Shown here: one piece after another, positions 37,679 to 45,479 of the stretch
Numbering within the stretch: position 1 is the stretch's first letter
Layout: each line of letters starts with the position of its first letter
Assembly: GCF_023343835.1 (NCBI RefSeq)
Contig: NC_064433.1
Span: forward strand, 28,520,214 to 28,584,213
Length of the DNA stretch: 64,000 nucleotides
Source of the DNA: Lagopus muta
Taxonomy: Eukaryota; Chordata; Aves; Galliformes; Phasianidae
Direction of reading: 5' to 3'
Program-made: the position numbers and the translations under genes
Notes under the pieces: generated by a model
Database searches by the model: none
Told to the model about the DNA's origin: nothing
The model's input: only the letters and a program-made list of their open reading frames with translations

Positions 37679-38013
37679 TGTATGGGAACTGTTGAGTCAC
37701 GGACTGAAGCAGTGACTGAGCATCCAGGGGAAGGAACAGCTCAGCACTGGGAGCACAGGTGAAGGCAGTTCAGCTGTGCAAATGGAAGGGCTGCACCTCT
37801 CCTAGATCCCATTTAGGGGCTGACTCCCATTGGGGAAGGATCTCTTTGTGGCGATCTGTTGTTGGTGGAGCCTTCCCCTGAGAACTTGAAATCTACTGAT
37901 ATGGGCAATCTTATCACCATCGCTTATAGCACCTTTCTATCCTACTGGTCCTCCTGTCTCTAGACTTCTGGTGTAATGATATTGGTCATTACATCATATT
38001 GATTGGTTACACA
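37679..38013 (+). repeat. Divergent internal LTR
   Basis: Starts TGTATGGGAACTGTTGAGTCACGG, like the outer LTRs, and keeps recognisable blocks (GAGCACAGGTGAAGGCA, CTGCACCTCTCCTAGA, TTGGGGAAGGATCTC) to about 37880. The last 130 bp are only weakly comparable, and the end at TTGGTTACACA is chosen for its length (335 bp) and its CA. It is clearly more diverged than the outer pair. Confidence 0.6.
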
Positions 38014-38275
38014 CTACAAGGGCTCAGAGGAGTTGCTGGCAATGGCAGGTGCATTTACAGAGTCTCCTGGGTAGCACGAGATAGAAAGTGCACCTTTCAC
38101 CCATGGGAATCAAAGGCATTGAGCAAGCATTCATCCACGTGTGCTCAGACTCTGGGAAGGAAGGAGCGCTCCTCCTGCTGCTGTGCTGTGGAGCACTGCT
38201 CCTCCTGCCTCCCATCACCTCCTGTTGGGGTCCAGGTGGAGATGGGAGAAAGAGAAAGCATGTAGTTCATAGCCA
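38014..38275. other. Unassigned spacer before module copy 1
   Basis: About 260 bp, GC-richer toward the right, with no match that I can see elsewhere in the window. It contains a CTCCTCCTGCTG/CTGTGCTGTGG stretch of low complexity. No feature is called. Confidence 0.5.
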
Positions 38276-38339
38276 GACATGGGCAAAGCACCATCAGACA
38301 TTCAGAGATGAACAACTGATCATTAATTAGACGGACGGT

Positions 38340-38560
38340 GGAAGGCAGCAGCCCCACGCCAGGCAGCCCCAGCCCTGCTATGTCACGGCCACGTTGCCAG
38401 GGGCAGCCTGCAGCTCCAGGAAGCCCCCTGCAGCCGGCACAGCCATGTCACAAGAGCACAGCGCTGGGGGGGGCTGTGTTCCAGAGCCAGCTTGGTGTCA
38501 CAGCAGCCCGGAATGCTGAGCAGGAGGGCAGTGCCAGCCCGAGATCGCCGCCGAGTAGCC
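38340..38560 (+). promoter_or_regulatory. Candidate promoter/5' UTR of module copy 1
   Basis: A GC-rich segment immediately 5' of the ATG, almost unchanged in copy 3 (42810-43031). It holds two TGTCAC words (38391 region and about 38446), GTTGCCAGGGGCAGC at 38393 resembling an RFX X-box, and a run of seven G at about 38467. No TATA box is evident. The promoter role is inferred from position and conservation only. Confidence 0.3.
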
Positions 38561-39785
38561 ATGAGCGAGGGCTGTGGTGGGCAGGAGCAGCCCATGGAGA
38601 CGGATGGGGCCGCTCCTCCTCTGCTTCACAGCCACACGCGGGGACAGAGACACAGCAGGATGGCGAGACGCCCCTGTTCTCAGCCACAGCACAGATAAGT
38701 CGCCCCCAAACTGCAGCCCGCCTCGCTCCTGCGGGACCCTGGCAGCTCCCCATGGTTTCCCTTGCCCTTGTTGCCAATGTTTGGTGCTGCTGTGCTGAGT
38801 CCTGACCTCACTCCAGGTGCTGGCACCGGACCTGCTGATGGCAGAGGCTTTTCCACACAGCCCTGGGGACAGCAACCCGGTGAGCAGGGCTGTGTAGGGG
38901 AGGGCAGCACAGGGCAGCAGGGCAGGAGGCTGCTCCTTTCATTCCTTCCCCTCTGCCTTGCAGATGGACAGCCCAACACAAATGGCTCCAGATGACTCCA
39001 AGTGCTGGAGCAAACCCCATCATACTGGTGTCCTACAAAAAAGGTACGTCAGCTCCCGAATGGGAGCCTGTCGTGCTCCAACAGGACCATGGAAGCTCCC
39101 AAAAATCCCCCTGCCCTCACCCCAACATTTGGTGCTGCTGTGCTGAGTCCTGACCTCACTCCAGGTGCTGGCACCGGACCTGATGATTGCAGTGGCCTTT
39201 CCACACAGCCCTGGGGACAGCAACCTGGTGAGCAGGGCTGTGCAGGGGAGGGCAGCACAGGGCAGCAGGGCAGGAGGCTGCTCCTTTCATTCCTTCCCCA
39301 CTGCCTTGCAGAGGGACAGCTCAGCACAAATGGCTCCAGATGACCCCAAGTGCTGGAGCAAACCCCATCATACTGGTGTCCTACAAAAAGGGTATGTCAG
39401 CTCCCAAACTGGAGCCTGTCGTGCTCTGACAGGACCATGGAAGCTCCCAAAAATCCCCCTGCCCTCACCCCAACATATGGTGCTGCTTTTCTGAGTCCTG
39501 ACTCGCTCCAGGTGCTGGCACTTGAACTGCCGATTGCAGTGGCTGTGTCAACGTGGCATTGGTGACACAGGCAGCCCCAAATGGCCAAGGAAACCATTTT
39601 TACAGCAGCAACCCGGTGAGCAGGGCTGTGCAGGAGAGAGCAGCACAGGGCAGCAGGGCAGGAGGCTGCTCCTTTCACCCTTCCTCCCCTTTTGACTTGC
39701 AGATGGACAGCCCAGTCAGGACCTTCTGTGCTACACACATCAGTGCCTCCAGGAACCACATGGATTGCGTGAAACAGAACTCTGA
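38561..39785 (+). CDS. Predicted spliced ORF of module copy 1 (hypothetical, 106 aa)
   Basis: A hypothesis. Exon 38561-38694 (134 nt, starting MSEGCGGQEQPMETDG) leaves phase 2. The terminal 104-nt block 39512-39615 is open only when entered in phase 2 (CWHLNCRLQWLCQ...), and its exit phase runs into the last block 39703-39785 (DGQPSQDLL...) to a TGA. The total is 321 nt, exactly 107 codons, and the same path works in copy 3. Acceptors (CTCGCTCCAG, TTTGACTTGCAG) and the donor at 39616 (CCG|GTGAGC) are good. The first donor site reads ATAAGT instead of GTAAGT in both copies, a serious problem. The product is unknown and Cys/Gln/Pro-rich. It could equally be a non-coding transcript or a dead gene. 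Confidence 0.3.
38817..38879 (+). other. Exon-like block A1 (copy 1)
   Basis: 63 bp between CTCACTCCAG and CCG|GTGAGC. It is open in frame 0 (VLAPDLLMAVAFPHSPGDSNP). If entered from the ATG exon in phase 2 it meets TGA after six codons. Confidence 0.45.
38964..39043 (+). other. Exon-like block B1 (copy 1)
   Basis: 80 bp after a strong acceptor (CCCCTCTGCCTTGCAG) and before AAG|GTACGTCAG. Frame 0 reads MDSPTQMAPDDSKCWSKPHH and onward, open throughout. A length of 80 shifts phase by two per unit. Confidence 0.45.
39165..39227 (+). other. Exon-like block A2 (copy 1)
   Basis: 63 bp, a second copy of A1 with a GATGATTGCAG variant. The donor is CTG|GTGAGC. It is open in frame 0. Confidence 0.45.
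39312..39391 (+). other. Exon-like block B2 (copy 1)
   Basis: 80 bp after CTGCCTTGCAG and before GG|GTATGTCAG. It starts AGGGACAG instead of ATGGACAG and is open in frame 0 (RDSSAQMAPDDPKCW...). Confidence 0.45.
39512..39615 (+). other. Terminal exon-like block A3 (copy 1), 41 bp longer
   Basis: Begins like the 63-bp blocks (GTGCTGGCAC) but diverges after about 30 bp and is 104 bp long, ending in the same AGCAACCCG|GTGAGC. Only the phase-2 frame is open; both other frames hit stops. Confidence 0.45.
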
Positions 39786-39810
39786 AGATGAGGATGGAAC
39801 AAGAGGCTGA
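39703..39810 (+). other. Terminal exon-like block B3 (copy 1)
   Basis: Starts ATGGACAGCCCAGTC after TTTGACTTGCAG. Frame 0 runs 36 codons to TGA at 39808-39810. The frame expected from the spliced model ends at TGA 39783-39785. No donor follows; the region runs to the polyadenylation signals. Confidence 0.45.
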
Positions 39811-39975
39811 AGGGGATGGATGGGCCCTACTCAGAAATACCGCAGGCACCACGTCCAGACGAGAAAGAAGCACCGTAACTGAGCGCTGCTGAGGCCGACA
39901 TGGAAGTTTAGGAGCCACAAAGACTGTCAGCCTTCCTGCCTTGACCCCAGATGACCACCCAGAAGACAACACTGA

Positions 39976-40008
39976 ATTAAAGACTAATTTTAAAACCTTC
40001 AAAATAAA
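39976..40008 (+). terminator. Polyadenylation signals of module copy 1
   Basis: ATTAAA at 39976-39981 and AATAAA at 40003-40008 close the module. Both are kept in copy 2 (41874 and 41901). Copy 3 keeps ATTAAA at 44645, but its second site has become AATGAA. Confidence 0.55.
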
Positions 40009-40764
40009 CTGTCTCTCATTCCTTACACCCGTGGTGCTTCTTCCATCTCGTGGCATCCACAGTGCACACTTTTGGGGGGTGGGAGGGCTTCCTTGCTGTC
40101 GTCGTCTCTACATATTAATGCATCTCTGTGCACCTGGATGCTGGAACACTCAGCACAGCACACCAATACCTTCCCTGCCTCCCCTGCTGTCACAAGACAT
40201 CCCCAGCACACCTCACTGCTAACACAGCTGCTCACGGCACCAAGTTTCACTTTCAAGGCGCTCCTGATGGTCTTCATGGAGCAGAGCGTCTTCATGGAGC
40301 AGAGCGTCTCCAACAGGCACTGAAACGCAGCACTCCTGCCACTGTAGGGCTTCCCCATCTCACAGAGCCCCTTCAGCTCCCAGCCATGGTTGCATCTTAC
40401 TGCACCCGGGGCCCCAGCCCACCCAAAGTCTCCTGCTTCCACAGCTCACAGTTTTATTCCCCGTGCTTTAATGCCACAGCTTTCCATGAAGACAAAGAGT
40501 TCTGAACAACTTCTCTTCTCCTTTGTGGCCGCCTTCGAGATTTCTCCCCTCCAAATTCACAGATCGCCTAAGAGCCTCAGAAAGAAAGGAATTTTGCAGG
40601 CTGCGGGATGGGAGCAGGTGGCTGCTCTGGCATTACCACAACCATTTCCTTTGCATGGCTCTTCAAAGGCACTGCAACTGGCAGTGACACTCAGAGAAGC
40701 AAGGAACACATACAGCTTTTCCTGGGAAGTGGGAAGGGGTGGTACAGTACCCTGTTGTGTGGAG

Positions 40765-41523
40765 AGGAGTGCAGTGGGATCCACCCGAGGCTGCTGAGGG
40801 AGCTGGTGGAGCTGGTGGAGCTGGTAGCCAAGACGCTTTCCGTCATCTCTCGGCATTCCTGGTCAGCTGGAGGGCTCCCAGAGGACTGGGGGCTTGCCAG
40901 CGTGACCCTATCTCCAAGAAGAGTCAGAAGGAGGATCCGGGGAACTGCAGGCCTGTCAGCTCTGTGCCAGGTACGCTTATGGAGCAGATCATCTTGGAAA
41001 GGTCATGGGGTATGTGCAGGACAAGTGGGGGATCGGGCCCAGCAGCGTGGGGTTGTGACAGGCAGGTCCTCCTTGAGCAACCTCATCTCCTTCCGTGAGC
41101 CACTGACCCACCTGGAGGATGAGGCAAAGGCTGCTGACGGAGTCTGGTCGACTTCAGCACAGCCTTTGGCACCGCCTCCCACAGAATTCTCCCAGCCAAG
41201 CAGCAGCCCATGGCTGGGACACGTGCACTCTTGGTGGGTAAAGAACTGGCTGAGGGCTGGGCCCAGAGAGCGGAGCTGCATGGAGTCACATCCAGCTGGC
41301 AGACGGTCACCAGTGCTGTTCCCCAGGGCTCGGTGCCAGAGCCTGTCCTGCTCGATGTCTTTACTGAGGACCTGCATGAGGGCACTGAGTGCACCTCAGT
41401 ACGTGTGCAAATGACACCACGATGGGTGGAAGCATCCATCAGCCTGAGCATAGGAAGGGCCTACAGAGGGTCCTGGACTGGCTGATTGCTGGGCTGGGGC
41501 CAAGGGGATGCAGTTCAACAAGG
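40765..41523 (+). mobile_element. CR1 ORF2 internal fragment, sense, decayed
   Basis: Begins with the CR1 segment reading HPRLLRELVELV, then PEDWGLASVT, a frame slip, PISKKSQKEDPGNCRPVSS, and continues with several shifts and stops to the ATGCAGTTCAACAAGG block near 41521. It covers the RT domain middle and lacks both ends. It replaces the 5' part of module copy 2. The 268-codon frame through it is a by-product of GC content. Confidence 0.88.
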
Positions 41524-42010
41524 AAGCAGGGCACAAGGCTGTTCCTTTCTTCCTCCCCCTCTGCCTTGCAGATGGGCATCCAGACCAAGATGGAACCAGA
41601 GCAGGACACACGCCTCTCCTCAGCTCTCTGATTAGTCTCCATGCTTACAGGACAGACAAGCCAGCCACAAATGTTACCCTTTCTCAGTTCTAAAGGACCC
41701 TGGCAGCTCCCCAGGATCCCCCTGCCCACACCCCAACATTTGATACCGCTTTGCTGAGCCCTGGCCCCACTGCAGGTGCTGGCACTGGAATTACTGGACC
41801 AAGGATGAAAGTTTAGGAGCGATGAGACTGACAGCCTTCCTGCCTCAGACAACCACCGAGAAGATAACACAGAATTAAAGACTAATGTAAAAACCTTCAA
41901 AATAAACTTTCTCATTCATTACACCCACAGTGTTCCTTCCGTCTCATCACATCCAAACTGTGAGCTCTTATTGTCACCATCTCTTTATACTTATGCACCT
42001 GGATGTCGTG
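41524..42010 (+). repeat. Gene-like module, copy 2 (5'-truncated)
   Basis: Directly after the CR1 the sequence resumes as module: CCCCTCTGCCTTGCAG ending 41571 with a B-type block (ATGGGCATCCAGACCAAG...), the GGACCCTGGCAGCTCCCC spacer, a CACTGCAG acceptor with an A-type block at 41776 (GTGCTGGCAC), then the tail with ATTAAA (41874) and AATAAA (41901). It is much more diverged than copies 1 and 3 are from each other and is clearly non-functional. Confidence 0.75.
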
Positions 42011-42370
42011 GTATCACAGAACGGTTTGGGTTGGAAGGGACCTTGAAGCTCACCCGCTGCCAACCCCCTGCTGTAGGCAGGGACACCTCCCATAGCCCAG
42101 GTTGCTCACAGCCCCATCCAGCCTGGCCTTCAGTGCTTCCCGGGAGGGGGCATCCACAGCCTGGCTGGGCAACCTCGGCCAGTTTCTCACCACCCTCACG
42201 GGAAAGAATTTCTTCCCAATCCCTACTCCAAACCTACCCCCCTCCAGTTGGAAGTCATTTCTCCTCATCCTGCCTCCACCTGCCCATATAAAAAGTCCCT
42301 CCCTCCCCAGCTTTTCTGTAGGTCCCCTTCAGGTCCTGGAAGGCTGCTATAACGTCCGCCAGGAGCCTGT
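42011..42370 (-). mobile_element. CR1 3'-end fragment, antisense, in copy 2 flank
   Basis: GTATCACAGAACGGTTTGGGTTGGAAGGGACCTTGAAG opens the reverse complement of a CR1 3' end. The ORF2 end follows (CATCCACAGCCTGGCTGGGCAACC, CAGTTTCTCACCACCCTCACGG). It is truncated near GCTGCTATAACGTCCGCC. Confidence 0.92.
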
Positions 42371-42744
42371 TCCATTCCTGCACTCCAGTCATGACAGCCA
42401 TCCCACCACATCTCAGAGATGCCGGTGACATCACAGCCCTGTAGGCACACACACACCTGACACACTTGTTGCTCCTTTTACCATGCTCTGTGCATTATGA
42501 GCAGGCTCCCATTGAGGCACATTTACCTACTGCAGTTCTCTTATCCTGCACCTTTGCTGCTCTCTTACTGCCCTGGGATCCAGCTCAGGCCCACAGCATC
42601 CATTACCACCTCCAGCCTCAAAGTGGGATGCACTGAGGATCCCCTCCTTGGCTACTTTCAATCAAAGCCCCCCGATGACAGTGGAAAGCTGGATGCCAAA
42701 GATGGCCTTCCTCTTCTCACAGACCGGGCAGTGACGTTCACGCT
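42371..42744. other. Spacer before module copy 3
   Basis: About 370 bp without recognisable features. It does not resemble the spacer left of copy 1, which shows that the shared module begins sharply at GACATGGCCAAAGC. Confidence 0.5.
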
Positions 42745-43031
42745 GACATGGCCAAAGCACCATCAGACATTCAGGGATGAACAACTGATCATTTATTAGA
42801 TGGACGGCAGAAGGCAGCAGCCCCACGCCAGGCAGCACCAGCCCTGCTATGTCACGGCCACGTTGCCAGGGGCAGCCTGCAGCTCCAGGAAGCCCCCTGC
42901 AGCCGGCACAGCCATGTCACAAGAGCACAGCGCTGGGGGGGGGGCTGTGTTCCAGAGCCAGCTTGGTGTCACAGCAGCCCGGAATGCTGAGCAGAAGGCC
43001 AGGGCCAGCCCGAGATCGCCGCCGAGTAGCC

Positions 43032-44604
43032 ATGAGCGAGGGCTGTGGTGGGCAGGAGCAGCCCATGGAAACGTATGGGGCCACTCCTCCTCTGCCTCAC
43101 AGCCACACGCGGGGACAGAGACACAGCAGGATGGCGAAACGCTCCTGTGCTCACCCACAGCACAGATAAGTCGCCCCCAAACTGCAGCCCGCCTCGCTCC
43201 TGCGGGACCCTGGCAGCTCCCCATGGTTTCCCTTGCCCTTGTTGCCAATGTTTGGTGCTGCTGTGCTGAGTCCTGACCTCACTCCAGGTGCTGGCACCGG
43301 ACCTGCTGATGGCAGTGGCCTTTCCACACAGCCCTGGGGACAGCAACCCGGTGAGCAGGGCTGTGTAGGGGAGGGCAGCACAGGGCAGCAGGGCAGGAGG
43401 CTGCTCCTTTCATCCCTTCCCCTCTGCCTTGCAGATGGGCAGCCCAACACAAATGGCTCCAGATGACCCCTAGTGCTGGAGCAAACCCCATCATACTGGT
43501 GTCCTACAAAAAAGGTACGTCAGCTCCCAAACTGGAGCCTGCTGTGCTCCGACAGGACCATGGAAGCTCCCAAAAATCCCCCTGCCCTCACCCCAACATG
43601 TGGTGCTGCTGTGTTGAGTCCTGACCTCGCTCCAGGTGCTGGCACCCGACCTGCTGATGGCAGTGGCCTTTCCACACAGCCCTGGGGAAAGAAACCCGGT
43701 GAGCAGGGCTGTGTAGGGGAGGGCAGCACAGGGCAGCAGGGCAGGAGGCTGCTCCTTTCATTCCTTCCCCACTGCCTTGCAGAGGGACAGCTCAGCACAA
43801 ATGGCACCAGATGACCCCAAGTGCTGGAGCAAACCCCATCATACTGGTGTCCTACAAAAAAGGTACGTCAGCTCCCAAACTGGAGCCGGCCGTGCTCCGA
43901 CAGGACCATGGAAGCTCCCAAAAATCCCCCTGCCCTCACCCCAACATATGGTGCTGCTTTGCTGTGTCCTGACCTCACTCCAGGTGCTGGCACCAGACCT
44001 GCTGATTGCAGTGGCCTTTCCACACAGCCCTGGGGACAGCAACCTGGTGAGCAGGGCTGTGCAGGGGAGGGCAGCACAGGGCAGCAGGGCAGGAGGCTGC
44101 TCCTTTCATTCCTTCCCCTCTGCCTTGCAGATGGACAGCCCAACACAAATGGCTCCAGATGACTCCAAGTGCTGGAGCTCACCCCTCCATACTGGTGTCC
44201 TACAAAAAAGGTACGTCAGCTCCCAAACTGGAGCCTGTCGTGCTCTGACAGGACCATGGAAGCTCCCAAAAATCCCCCTGCCCTCACCCCAACATGTGGT
44301 GCTGCTGTGCTGAGTCCTGACTCACTCCAGGTGCTGGCACTTGAACTGCCGATTGCAGTGGCTGTGTCAACGTGGCATTGGTGACGCAGGCAGCCCCAAA
44401 TGGCCAAGGAAACCATTTTTACAGCAGCAACCCGGTGAGCAGGGCTGTGCAGGAGAGAGCAGCACAGGGAAGCGGGGCAGGAGGCTGCTCCTTTCACCCT
44501 TCCTCCCCTTCTGACTTGCAGATGGACAGCCCAGTCAGGACCTTCAGTGCTGCACACATCTGCGCCTCCAGGAACCACATGGATTGTGTGAAACAGAACT
44601 CTGA
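43032..44604 (+). CDS. Predicted spliced ORF of module copy 3 (hypothetical, 106 aa)
   Basis: The same hypothetical path as copy 1: 43032-43165 (134 nt), 44331-44434 (104 nt), 44522-44604 (83 nt), giving 107 codons including TGA without an internal stop. The first donor again reads ATAAGT. The extra 348-bp unit lies in the long first intron of this model. Because copies 1 and 3 are close paralogues, the match between them is weak independent support. Confidence 0.28.
43288..44210 (+). repeat. 348-bp tandem units in module copy 3 (three units)
   Basis: The B blocks at 43435-43514, 43783-43862 and 44131-44210 are spaced exactly 348 bp, and the A blocks at 43288-43350, 43636-43698 and 43984-44046 likewise. 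B1 carries a TAG in frame 0 (GATGACCCCTAG) where copy 1 has AAG. Because 348 is divisible by three, frames stay open through exon-like and intron-like parts alike, including the 178-codon frame at 43777-44313. Confidence 0.88.
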
Positions 44605-44656
44605 AGATGAGGACCCCAGACGGCCACCAAGAAGCTTGCACACAATTAAAGACTAG
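44331..44656 (+). other. Terminal exon-like pair and tail of module copy 3
   Basis: A 104-bp block (44331-44434) with donor CCG|GTGAGC, then after GACTTGCAG the block at 44522. In frame 0 this runs past the deletion to TAG at 44654-44656; in the spliced-model frame it stops at 44604. ATTAAA is at 44645. Confidence 0.4.
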
Positions 44657-44793
44657 TTGAACAACCTTCAGAATGAACTTTCTGTTTCCTTACACCTGTG
44701 GTGCTTCTTCCATCTCGTATCATCCCTACTGCTTACTCTGGGGAGGTTTCCTCGTTTTCTCCATCTCCTCCTATTTATGCATCTGTATATCAT

Positions 44794-45086
44794 GGAATCA
44801 CAGAATGGTTTGGGTTGGAAGGATCTTGAAGATCACCGAGTCCCATTGGCCTTCTGGGCTGCTGGCACACATTGCCAGCTCACGTTGAGGTTTCCATCCA
44901 CCAACACCCCCAAATCCTTCTCCTTGGGGCTGATCTCAAGCCATTCTCTGCCCAACCTCTGTGCTTGGGATTGCCCCCACCCAGCTGCAGGACCTCTCAC
45001 TTGGCCTTGTTGAACTCCATGAGGTTGGCATGGGCCTGCCTCTCCATCCTGCCCAGGTCCTCTGCATGGCATCCCTTCCTTCTGGA
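44794..45086 (-). mobile_element. CR1 fragment, antisense, with internal deletion
   Basis: GGAATCACAGAATGGTTTGGGTTGG is a CR1 3' tail in reverse. It jumps after GAAGATCACCGAGTC to an internal ORF2 part (CCATTGGCCTTCTGGGCTGCTGGC, CATGAGGTTGGCATGGGCC, ATGGCATCCCTTCCTTCTGG), skipping several hundred bp. It sits at the same place in the module flank as the CR1 in copy 2. Confidence 0.9.
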
Positions 45087-45479
45087 CTGTCATTTCTCCA
45101 TGCTTCAATGGCAGAGCATTCCATGATGACAAAGAGCTTTGAAGAACTTCTCTCCTTTGTAGCTGACTTCTAGACTTCTCCCCTCCACATTTCCATTCTC
45201 AGAAATTCACCTAAAAGCCTTTGCAAGAAAACATTACTGCAAGCTGGACAATGCCAGCTGCATGTTGCACAGTCACTGGGACCACGAACACAGCAAAAAA
45301 GAAACTCCCAGGGGAAACCCCAGGGTTCTCAGGTTCCCCTTGGCAAAGTCCAGCTCGGATTACTGAAGAATTGGGACCTACAGGGGACAGTGGTCCTATG
45401 GTGAAATCCCTCTCAAAATGGCTGATTGCCAGAGGAATAGTCTGTCCACATCTCCATTGGAAGAAGAACTTCAGAAGCT

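Larger units (their letters stand above)
38732..39458 (+). repeat. 348-bp tandem units in module copy 1 (two units)
   Basis: The 80-bp blocks start at 38964 and 39312, exactly 348 bp apart, and the 63-bp blocks at 38817 and 39165, again 348 apart. Each unit holds acceptor-like CTCACTCCAG, a 63-bp block, donor GTGAGCAG, an 84-bp gap, a pyrimidine-rich acceptor (CCTTCCCCTCTGCCTTGCAG), an 80-bp block and donor GTACGTCAG. The outer limits of the repeated stretch are approximate. Confidence 0.85.
38276..40740 (+). repeat. Gene-like module, copy 1
   Basis: Paralogous to 42745 to about 45290 (copy 3) and, in its last part, to 41524-42010 (copy 2). It opens GACATGGGCAAAGCACCATCAGAC. It contains a GC-rich 5' segment, an ATG exon at 38561, two tandem units with 63-bp and 80-bp exon-like blocks, a longer terminal block pair, and ATTAAA (39976) and AATAAA (40003) tail signals. 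The homology to copy 3 continues past the tail (40455-40620 versus 45090-45260). The core up to about 39800 is nearly identical to copy 3, while the flanks are much less so. I do not recognise the family. Confidence 0.8.
42745..45290 (+). repeat. Gene-like module, copy 3
   Basis: Nearly identical to copy 1 over 42745-44590. It has one extra 348-bp unit, so three (43288-44210) against two. The ATG exon is at 43032-43165, A blocks start at 43288, 43636, 43984 and 44331 (the last 104 bp), and B blocks at 43435, 43783, 44131 and 44522. About 150 bp between the stop and the tail are deleted relative to copy 1. An antisense CR1 (44794-45086) interrupts the 3' flank, after which homology to copy 1 resumes to about 45290. 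Confidence 0.8.

Noticed and set aside
40608..41414. 268-codon open frame
   Set aside because: It lies in the decayed sense CR1, and the CR1 protein frame itself switches phase several times here. The frame is a GC-content by-product.
38964..44210. CRISPR-like regular spacing
   Set aside because: Regular 348-bp units with similar, not unique, intervening sequence in a vertebrate genome; repeats are far too long for CRISPR.
43777..44313. 178-codon open frame across two module units, plus equally long frames on the minus strand
   Set aside because: Frames are open in several phases and on both strands because the DNA is GC-rich and the 348-bp period is divisible by three. The frame also runs straight through strong splice acceptors and donors. 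Not called as a gene.
38340..44600. GC-rich block as the CpG-island promoter of the gene next to CNTN1 (PDZRN4 in mammals)
   Set aside because: The block is duplicated within a retroviral element and none of its peptides resemble a RING/PDZ protein.
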